From Nitzschia sp. DOCU1 (Eukaryota; Bacillariophyta; Bacillariophyceae; Bacillariales; Bacillariaceae), in contig OX595986.1 in assembly GCA_951394045.1 (NCBI GenBank), positions 3,501,534 to 3,565,533 of the forward strand: DNA of 64,000 nucleotides, given 5' to 3'. The notes beneath the pieces are model-generated. The model did not search any database and was not told where the DNA came from. It was given only the letters and a program-made list of their open reading frames with translations. The position numbers were made by a program, and so were the translations under genes. Shown piece after piece: positions 1-8,200 of the stretch; the stretch's first letter is position 1; each line of letters begins with the position of its first letter.

Positions 1-1
1 A

Positions 2-1033
2 TCAGATGCCGTTTTGCAGGAATTCGGTACGGTTGCTGGTTTGCGTTCCTTGGTCTTGTACGGCGGTGTCCCCAAGTATGCGCAGACCGCGGAATTGAAA
101 AAGAAGGACGTCGACTGTCTGGTTGCGACTCCTGGTCGTATCAAGGATCTCATCAATGAGGGCGCATGTGATCTGAGCAAGGTTCAGCACCTTGTTTTGG
201 ATGAGGCGGATAGAATGCTCGACCTCGGGTTCATGGAGGACGTCAAGTTTATTATTTCGCAATGTATGCCTCGTGAAGATGGCCGTCAGACAGCCATGTT
301 TTCGGCTACTTGGCCGGCATCGATTCAAGAAATTGCCATGGAATATATGGTCAACCCGGTGCGCCTCTATGTAGGATTTGAAGCAATTGTTGGAAGCAAT
401 GGTGAAAACTGTGTGGACGACTCGTTGTCGGCCAACAAACGCGTTGTCCAAAATGTGGAAGTCATTGAAGACCGAAAGCGAGAACAACGAATGCGGGAGA
501 TTTTGACCAAGTGCGGAAAGAAGGATCGCATTCTGATTTTTGCCTTGTACAAAAAGGAAGCGGAACGTCTGGAGTACAATCTAAAGCGTGACGGGTACGA
601 TGTGTGCTCCATTCATGGCAACAAACATCAAGAATCACGCACGCGGGCGCTCGCTGATTTCAAAGAGGGAAAGTGTAGATTGATGGTAGCAACCGATGTT
701 GCAGCTCGTGGTTTGGATATTCCGGACGTTGAGGTGGTCTTGAACTTTACTTTTCCTCTGACAATAGAGGATTACGTTCATCGCATCGGGCGAACCGGAA
801 GAGCAGGGAAAACCGGTATCAGCTACACTTTCTTCCAAACAACAGACAAGTCACATGCTGGGGAGCTACAGCAGGTAATCAAGCAAGCAGGTCAGGAGCC
901 ACCCGAGGCATTGCTGAAGTTCGGTAGCACTATCAAGAAGAAGGAACACAAGTTGTACGGCAGCTTTGGTCCAAAGGGTCCCGTCACGAAGCAGGCAACC
1001 AAAATTACCTTTGACTACGATGACGAAGAATAA
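2..1033 (+). CDS. DBP3: DEAD-box RNA helicase, DBP3-like (5' end outside window)
   Basis: ATP-dependent RNA helicase. The best family match I recognise is Dbp3, a nucleolar helicase of 60S ribosome assembly. The reading frame is open to the window edge, so the N-terminus (Q motif, Walker A, motif Ia) is missing. Visible in order are GG (LYGGVPK), motif Ib TPGR, motif II DEAD, motif III SAT, motif IV in LIFALYKKEA, motif V ATDVAARGLDIP and motif VI HRIGRTGRAGKTG. The FALYKKEA and FPLTIEDYVHRIGRTGRAG strings are the Dbp3-type signature as I know it. About 344 residues remain, ending in an acidic DYDDEE tail. It is followed after 19 bp by the convergent gene on the other strand. DDX5/DBP2 is the main alternative subfamily. 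The helicase assignment is certain and the subfamily is likely. Confidence 0.9.
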   Translation, partial: SDAVLQEFGTVAGLRSLVLYGGVPKYAQTAELKKKDVDCLVATPGRIKDLINEGACDLSKVQHLVLDEADRMLDLGFMEDVKFIISQCMPREDGRQTAMFSATWPASIQEIAMEYMVNPVRLYVGFEAIVGSNGENCVDDSLSANKRVVQNVEVIEDRKREQRMREILTKCGKKDRILIFALYKKEAERLEYNLKRDGYDVCSIHGNKHQESRTRALADFKEGKCRLMVATDVAARGLDIPDVEVVLNFTFPLTIEDYVHRIGRTGRAGKTGISYTFFQTTDKSHAGELQQVIKQAGQEPPEALLKFGSTIKKKEHKLYGSFGPKGPVTKQATKITFDYDDEE

Positions 1034-1052
1034 ACTAGAATTTTTCATACGG

Positions 1053-1718
1053 CTATGAAGTTTTTAATTCGGAACCTGTAGCAGGATATAGACAAAAGGG
1101 TGCGGCGTTTAGCATACCGCCAGACCATGCCATTGACCCGAATCCAATCAGAACATTTCCTGGAAGACACCTCACTTCGTCCGTCATTGTGCGCCAAAGT
1201 GATAAAGGAAACCTATATTTGGAATAATTGAGACAGACGGATTGTGTACCTCGTTGGATCTTGGATTCGGAGACGGAATAATCGAACTTGTGTTCGTTCT
1301 CAACCCCTTGCTTCCCACAAAATCGATTGATCCCAGAACCACCAGGACCGAAAGATTTTCCATTCCATCGCCGGCCTTTTCCGAATAGTACATTGCTCAT
1401 AAATTTGGATCCAATTGATGTCATTCCAAGATTGTTGTTGCTCAAAAGAATTCCATTCCATTCCCCTGAAATCGTGTCAGCGCCCACTGGGGATGGACAA
1501 CTGCAAAAGAGTCGTAGTAGTTCTTCCCGAGTGAGCGATTGAAGATATTCCACCGCGGATTCAGTAGACGAACAGCTCTCGTCGGGAAATTTAGGCAGAA
1601 GCTCAGAGTCTGGTAGATTTGCCACCCTTGCTGTCTGCAACATGTTCCGTGTGCAGCCACTGGCGAGTGCCAGGACGCCGATGCAAGCTGCTGCCTGGGC
1701 TGCTGTGACCAGAATCAT
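1053..1718 (-). CDS. Conserved hypothetical protein with GXWXG-like pattern
   Basis: Intronless 221-residue frame starting at a real ATG. The first ~22 residues are hydrophobic and Ala-rich and end in SGC, like a signal peptide or membrane anchor. The body contains LTREELLRLF, then SGEWNG followed by LFGKGRRWNGKSF and, near the end, a PGNVLIGFGSM segment. The GEWNG...W(Y/N)GK...F spacing recalls the GXWXG/DUF4334 small beta proteins of unknown function; that is pattern recognition only. Cys residues near the C-terminus may pair. I cannot assign a role. Its 3' end nearly abuts the DBP3-like gene (tail to tail, 19 bp). Confidence 0.6.
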   Translation of the reverse strand: MILVTAAQAAACIGVLALASGCTRNMLQTARVANLPDSELLPKFPDESCSSTESAVEYLQSLTREELLRLFCSCPSPVGADTISGEWNGILLSNNNLGMTSIGSKFMSNVLFGKGRRWNGKSFGPGGSGINRFCGKQGVENEHKFDYSVSESKIQRGTQSVCLNYSKYRFPLSLWRTMTDEVRCLPGNVLIGFGSMAWSGGMLNAAPFCLYPATGSELKTS

Positions 1719-2108
1719 GAAATATTAGACAATCTTACTTCTCTCAAGTGGAGAAAACCACAAGGGAAAGCGTATTGTAGTAGTTTTTTCCATGTCGCCG
1801 ATGGTCCAAAATCGCGGCACTTCGGGTGCAAGAAGAATTGCTGCCGACGACCAACACGATTTCGACGAGGCGGTAGACATGCAGACGATAGGAGTCTGTC
1901 AGACGCCAGCCCGCCTCGCCGACGGCGCGCCATAATCACCAACACGTGGAAGGCGAGCTAACCTCTCCTGCGCGCGGTGTCGTCAGTCGGTAGCTTCTCT
2001 TTGACGCATGATGTGCATCCAAGACAACCATCATTCAACAAGGAGTTTGTCTCCACAGCACCTTTTCATTTTAAACTCCCCTTCTTCGTCTCTGTTAAAT
2101 CCGGAAGA

Positions 2109-2852
2109 ATGAATCGGCTTGTGACTCTTTTTGCTCTGACTGTGTCCGGGGCTACTGCATTTGTTCCGCGAACTCCGTCGCGGACGTCGTCTCCAAACTG
2201 GCAATTGTACGAGGTGATTCGCGGAGAAGTTGTCCAGTCCGAGCCTGTTGATACGGGGCTCGGGGGCGTCCGTCTCGCTCAGGAGAGTGCCATTAAAATC
2301 GCTGGAGAGGTCAGACACAAGCCGGGAAGTGCTGAGGCTCGGCCGAATGACTTGATTCGATACACTCAGTTGACAACCGTCGATGAATCCAAAGTCAAGG
2401 GCGTGTTTGGAAAAATTGGCGGCAAGATTCTGGCGACAGGACAGGGTGTGGAGCTTTACAAGGATCCAGGTGATACTTTGGAAGCGATTGTCAAGCTCGG
2501 TCCTATGGAGGCCATCAAAGATGCGGCCAACGGTGCAGCGTCAGCCATTGACGAAACGACACTCGTCTTCAACTTTTTGGGTGGGGATGATTTGATCATG
2601 ACCGAAGTGACGGATGCCACCAATGAGCTAGTTGTTATGATGGATATTGCAACAAAGGCCAAAATTACTTTCAACTCAATGTCACATAGCTCCATTCCCA
2701 TGGGAACCTGCACCGTGACCGTTGTGGCCATTGGTGAGAGCGAAGAAAAGTTTTTCGGCGTGGAAGAGTCCATTGCGGCGGGTGAAGTATACGGTCGCGA
2801 CGGGGTCTGGTACACGGTAGACAAGGCGAATATCAATACGGCGGTGGCATAG
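2109..2852 (+). CDS. Plastid-targeted protein of unknown function
   Basis: 247 residues. I start it at the ATG at 2109 rather than at in-frame upstream codons, because this gives a textbook diatom bipartite plastid presequence: MNRLVTLFALTVSGATAF|VPR, with Phe at the predicted +1 site, followed by an Arg/Ser/Thr-rich transit region (TPSRTSSP). The mature part has no motif I recognise. It is mixed alpha/beta with a GKIGGKILATGQG loop, an acidic middle and a C-terminal half rich in Val/Thr that could form a beta-sheet domain. No membrane segment is seen after the signal. Location (complex plastid stroma) is inferred from the presequence. The function is unknown. Confidence 0.75.
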   Translation: MNRLVTLFALTVSGATAFVPRTPSRTSSPNWQLYEVIRGEVVQSEPVDTGLGGVRLAQESAIKIAGEVRHKPGSAEARPNDLIRYTQLTTVDESKVKGVFGKIGGKILATGQGVELYKDPGDTLEAIVKLGPMEAIKDAANGAASAIDETTLVFNFLGGDDLIMTEVTDATNELVVMMDIATKAKITFNSMSHSSIPMGTCTVTVVAIGESEEKFFGVEESIAAGEVYGRDGVWYTVDKANINTAVA

Positions 2853-2880
2853 CTTTTGTAGTTTAATGCTCTATCAAACT

Positions 2881-4725
2881 TTATTTGTTGTTTTTAGCGT
2901 TGGTGGATTCTTGATTTTTGCCATTCGAGTTGGGAGCGGGTTCTGGCCCGTGACTGAGGTTGTAGGTGGCGATTGCCTGCATTATCAGTTCACTTTGTGT
3001 CACGTAGCGAGGCCCTGACGATCCATTTTCACCATCGTCAGGGATCACATACACTTGTTCCTTCGCGGGGAGTGCCACGGTCGACTTTGCTCCGGCCTTT
3101 GGAGCAGCAGCTTTTGCGCTCTTTGCTTTGTCGGGCACGGGTGCCTTTGCTGGCTTTGGCTTCGTTGCAGGCTTGCCGCCATTCTGAGGCTTTTCTCCTG
3201 TCGGTGCCGAATTCTTTGCAACTGCACCGGCAAGTGGCTTGCCCTGCGCACTGGTACCAGTTTGAACTTCCTTCGATTGTTCACCAGACTGAGCTGCCTC
3301 GGATCCAGGCATCATTTCCGCCTTGGCATTTGGCGCCATGGAGGGCAAAGGTGGTGCAGACGCCAGTGCAGCGGTTGTTGCGGAAGAATCAGGTTTATCA
3401 TCTCCATCCTTCTTCAGGCCTAAACCCTGGATCATTTTCTCACTGGGTTTCCATTTTCTTCCGGATGAACGTGTGCTTCCCGGGGATTTTGCGACTCCAC
3501 CAAGATCTACCACAAATCCTGCCGACGGTGACTTTGGCGACTTGGGTTGCTGCGTGGCACCATCCGACGGCTTTGTCTTGGGTTTCGGAGTCGGCTTTGG
3601 CTTTTGTTCCAAGGGCTCGCCAGCTTCGAGTCGACGTCGCAACTCCTTAAAGGCCGCAGCGTCCAAGTAGCCACGATTTGTTTTGGGATCGCGATAGCGT
3701 GCCGGCTTTCCAGTAACTGCACAAACCAAGGCCTCAGGCTTGGTGGGAGGCTCATTTCGTCTTGTAAGTAACTCCGGAACGGAATCCATTTCAGGAAAAG
3801 TCAGCGTTATCAGGCATCCCCGCCGAGAGTGATACTTTTGAACAACGTTCTTTCCTCGATGCTTGTCACGGAGTGCAGCCATGGAGTCTTTGTCCTGATC
3901 TGCAGAGTCTTGGACTCGTTTGCGAGCTAATAGCCATCGCAGATTTTCAGGTTCTGTATCTTTTACGGCCTCCAACAACAATTCTTCTTGCGAATATAGC
4001 CGGCGTTTGGATTTCCTGGTCACGCCGGTGCTTTGTGGTTTCAGTCGCTTTCCGGGGTGGGATGCCGTATCCGAATACGTGGGTGCCGAATTGCGCGAAT
4101 CTCGCTTTCTAGTCTGAGATCGACGCTCTCGTCCACTGGTCAATGTTGCTCGGACCCCGAGTTCTGCGGTCATCCGGGATCGTTTGGAGGAAGGAGAGGT
4201 GGGGCTCTGTGATTCGGTGGGAACAGGTTGCGACTTTAACGGGACAGGCGCCAGTGGCTGTGAAGCCAATCCTGCGGCAGGCTCTGATACTCCAGAAGAA
4301 ATCGCCGCGGGGGGCAAGTTAAGGAGGATTCCCGCGTTGATGCCGTTTCCTACAGCTCGCTTGGATCCCTTGACACCCTTTGCCTTTTGCATCAAAGCCC
4401 GGCCTCCTTTGGCAATATCCACATAATTGCTTTTCCGCTGCCGGTTGCCGCGTTCCTCTTTTTCAATTTCTCGTTCTTCCTCTTCTCCCGCTGCAGCCTC
4501 CTCATCTTCATTGTCCGTCTCGCTGTCATCGAAATCGGAATCGAATTGATCTTTTCGCTGTTCCGAGTCTTCATCGGATTCTCGAAAAGACTCATTCCCG
4601 CTGTCATCTTCCATCCAAGTTTCGTGTCCCCAAAATGCGTCATCTTCTTCTTGTGCCTTTCCCACCAAGGTGGTCATGCGCTGACCAGCTGTTTTCCGCC
4701 GTTCGCGGCTGACCACCGCCGACAT
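2881..4725 (-). CDS. VPS72: VPS72/YL1 (SWC2) subunit of SWR1/SRCAP chromatin remodeller
   Basis: 614-residue nuclear protein. The N-terminus has the YL1 signature: RRKTAGQRMTTLVGKAQEED, then DDAFWGHETW, then an acidic stretch (about residues 40-90) that in the family binds the H2A.Z-H2B dimer. Two-thirds along, at about residues 335-370, is the YL1_C domain (CAVTGKPARYRDPKTNRGYLD). The linker regions are basic and Pro/Ser-rich, and the C-terminal third is a low-complexity Lys/Pro/Ala tail longer than in yeast or animals. The family role is recognition and deposition of H2A.Z. The gene is head-to-head with MOT1 (541 bp between start codons). No intron is needed. Confidence 0.93.
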   Translation of the reverse strand: MSAVVSRERRKTAGQRMTTLVGKAQEEDDAFWGHETWMEDDSGNESFRESDEDSEQRKDQFDSDFDDSETDNEDEEAAAGEEEEREIEKEERGNRQRKSNYVDIAKGGRALMQKAKGVKGSKRAVGNGINAGILLNLPPAAISSGVSEPAAGLASQPLAPVPLKSQPVPTESQSPTSPSSKRSRMTAELGVRATLTSGRERRSQTRKRDSRNSAPTYSDTASHPGKRLKPQSTGVTRKSKRRLYSQEELLLEAVKDTEPENLRWLLARKRVQDSADQDKDSMAALRDKHRGKNVVQKYHSRRGCLITLTFPEMDSVPELLTRRNEPPTKPEALVCAVTGKPARYRDPKTNRGYLDAAAFKELRRRLEAGEPLEQKPKPTPKPKTKPSDGATQQPKSPKSPSAGFVVDLGGVAKSPGSTRSSGRKWKPSEKMIQGLGLKKDGDDKPDSSATTAALASAPPLPSMAPNAKAEMMPGSEAAQSGEQSKEVQTGTSAQGKPLAGAVAKNSAPTGEKPQNGGKPATKPKPAKAPVPDKAKSAKAAAPKAGAKSTVALPAKEQVYVIPDDGENGSSGPRYVTQSELIMQAIATYNLSHGPEPAPNSNGKNQESTNAKNNK

Positions 4726-5266
4726 CCTTTCAAGTTTGCGCTACGGCTTTTTAGTAATGAAACAGCGTGCGAATGGACATGGATGCAAAAGAGGGAAACA
4801 AGTCGATAATGATTAATGGTAGGAAGTCCCTAGGTCACCTCGCTTTTCAAGCCTTGCTTTGCTCCTTCTCTTTGCTATTAGTGGAAACAAGGGATGCTTT
4901 TGGCCTTGTTATGGAATGGAGTTGTGCCGCAGGCAGCTCGTCACCATCGATATGATGGAGGATGATTTCTCACACCACAAAAAAAGGGAAGGGAAAAGTA
5001 GATCGTTCGACGGTCGATGGCAAGGCCCTTCGCAAAAATGGCTGGCGAGACAGATTGAATCCAAGTAGTCGACAATCTTGCAAAGTAACCGCGCTCCTAC
5101 ATACTCTACAGGGGTACCAAGGTATGCGTCGCCATGGACCACCATTGCAAAAGATCCAGTCGATAGAAAAAACAACAACAACGATGGAACGACATGACAC
5201 ATGACAAACATACTTGTTGATCTCCGACGGATGGTCCTTTGCAAATGAACTCGTTGTGGGTGAAAG
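4726..5266. promoter_or_regulatory. Shared intergenic region between VPS72 and MOT1
   Basis: 541 bp between two divergent start codons. It must hold both promoters and 5' UTRs. I see no gene in it and no convincing TATA box. Short frames on both strands overlap each other and show no family features. Confidence 0.5.
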
Positions 5267-8200
5267 ATGGAGGAGCACGATGATGCGAAAAAGCCACCGG
5301 CAGCACGGACAGGAATCAAGCGACCTCGATCGAATTCCGCAAAGTCTCCACTGGAAATCGACAACCCTGACGACAATATCCAACTAGTATTAACGCCCCA
5401 TACTCTGCGGCTGCTCAAGCTAGTGGAAGAAGGAACTGCCGAACATGCTCAGCTGGCAGCCATTCAACTTTCCGAAATTGTAGCTGGTTCTTCTCCTGTC
5501 GTTCTGTGGGATATTTTGGGTCGCCTCCAGGGCTACTTGACGAGCCCCCACTGGAACACGCGCCACAATGCCAGCGTCGCCATGGAAGGAGTTGCACGAC
5601 AACTGCCCCTCGTGGACCAAAAAGACTTTTTAGAGCATACAGCAGTCTTGCACCGCGATCAAGAGGAACATTCCTGGTTGACCGTGGCCGATCTTCAGGA
5701 ACATCTCCCTACAATTTTGGCCAAGGGACGAATGTTTCTTTCCGCATCAGAAACTCGATTCGATCAACTCGAAGAAAGTGCTCTGGAGCAGCTCGATCAG
5801 GAATCTAGGGGATCTTGTGATTTTGTACAACGACGGATCCAATTTCAACGCAGAATTCTGGCACAACGGCTAGGCCTATCTCCCATTTTGAGCCATGTGA
5901 GCGGCAATGAAATCTTGCAAGAAGATTTGCTACAAGATTGTGAACGAACAGTAAAACGACCCAAAGTCGGCAAATCTACATCTAGAAAAGGCCCCGAAAA
6001 AGAAGAAAAGTCCATACGGGCTCTTTTGGTCATGGAGATGCAACAGCAAGAGGCAGCAACGACAACGACGCCATCCCATCGTGCCGTTTCTCATCGAAAC
6101 GCTCAGCGTTTGCTCGCCACGGAACTCGTTTTTCGTATGTTTGACGCATCTTGGTATATTCGACATGGTTCGTTCATGGGGATCCTGGCGTTGCTGAGAG
6201 CCTGGAAGCTTCAGGAAGCCACTGCGTTTGGAATTTGGCCACACGATGTCCTATCGCGATGTCTTTGCGTTCTGGCTCTGGACCGTTTTGCAGACTACTC
6301 GGAAACAGCGACGAGCGACGAAACTGGCGGCATTGTTGCCCCAGTAAGGGAAATGGCCGGCCAAGTCTTTTCGGTTGTATATCATGCAGCGCCAGAATCC
6401 GTTCAGCAACAGGCCACAGAAATCCTAGCGTCCCTTGCCATTCAGCAAGACGCAGAGTCCCACTCCTGGGAACTTCGACACTCGGCACTCTTGGCATTCA
6501 AGTACATTTTCGCCCTCCAATCGAGCATACGGTCGAGCAGTACAAACGGGGATTGGCCCCTAGTTAGGTTCCAACGCTCGCTGGAGATTGCCGCGTGCGC
6601 TCTTGCAGACAAGAGCGACGACGTCAAAGGAGCAGCCGCTCAACTTTTGGTTGCCGTGTTTGGCGACGAAGACTATTCAGTGTCATATCGACAGTCGGAT
6701 CTTGTCGCTCGAATTGTTAAATCTCTGTGGGGTTCCTTGTCGCCATCGATACTCATTTCTTCTTCGGTCAAAGATTTGGTCAGTCTCCTTTCATTCTTGA
6801 TTTCTTGGGATTTTTCGTTCTTTATGGGGCACATTGCTCAGTCGACGAACAGTCCGTACACCGAACTTTTCCCGAAACTTCAAATGCTGGCAAGTTGTCC
6901 CTATATTTCTGTCCGAACGTCCGTCGTCGTGCTCATCGGAAAGATCACGACACAATTAGAAGATCAAATGGCAAAAGTCCGTTCAAGTTTGGACCAACAA
7001 TCTAGATCCGAACTTGCAGCCTCCTTTTGCGATATCGTTCAGATGGTTTTTGGCTTCCACTCCGATTGTGCCATTATGCTCGGTGACGGCGAATCCATGG
7101 ACAATGCCAAATTTTCCAAAGCTTGCCACGAAACGTGGACCTGCCTCACACGGGCTTCGTCTACCATTCTTAGCGGTTCCGACAAAATACAAGCAGAGCT
7201 GGAAGAGACCATGATTTTGAACTTTTTTGGACTCCTTGCAACTGCACCATTGCAAGAGGCTAGGTTGACCGAAGCGTCGTTTGGACAACGTCATCGTTTG
7301 AAGCGCATTGTATCCGACGCACTCGCGGCCCTACTCCTTCAGTTGGGGTCCCTCGAAAAAAAGTACAGCCACGATCTCTTGGAGATGTGTTTCCGTCTCT
7401 GCCTCGATTCGCCTTTTTCGACCCATTGTGAAAATGCGTGCTTGCTTCTAGCTAGCATGCTTGGTCGTCGCAAGTCTCCGCAACTGATTGCAATGACTCA
7501 AAAATGCAAAGATGTTCTTCTCGCAATGCTTCAAGAACCCCCTCGGTGCATATCCGTTGATCGAACGAAACTCCAACTTTCGGGCCTAGAATTGTTGAAG
7601 ATTCTAAGTTCTTCTCTTCTGAGCGGGGTAAAAATGCTCGTCAATGAAACAAGGACAGACAAAGTCGTCGAGTGTATTAGTGCGCTCTGGGGCGAGGCGA
7701 TTGCGAAGCACGCTTCGCAGCGGCATCATCCCGATGCTGATTTGGACTCAGTGAGATTGTCGGTGGTCGTAGCAGGAGTATTGGTCGTCGGTGGGGCCGA
7801 CTTTCTTCCATCAAAACTTTCGCCGATTGTCCGATCGCTCATGACTTCTGTCCAAAACGAAATTGATCATGACTGTCAGGTCACTACTTGTGAACGGATG
7901 GTGGATTTATGCGTAATGCTTTCTGGACCAGCAACTTCGCAACGCCAAGGAGCCTTCCAGAAGACGCGCACGAAGATTTTGCAGAACCTGTGCAACATAA
8001 TCAAGTCCAACATGGAACCCTGCTGTAACTCTGCCTCCCAAGTGGTTTCGACATTGGTTTCAAGTCTCGACGCGCCACTTCAGTCTTATGAGCCGATTTG
8101 GGAAACTTTGTCGCTGCTCGTTGAACCAGGTGCAGTAGACTCCACAAATGGGCTGCTTGTTCTTGCGGCGATATGTTCGGATCTCTGTGGAAACGATGAC

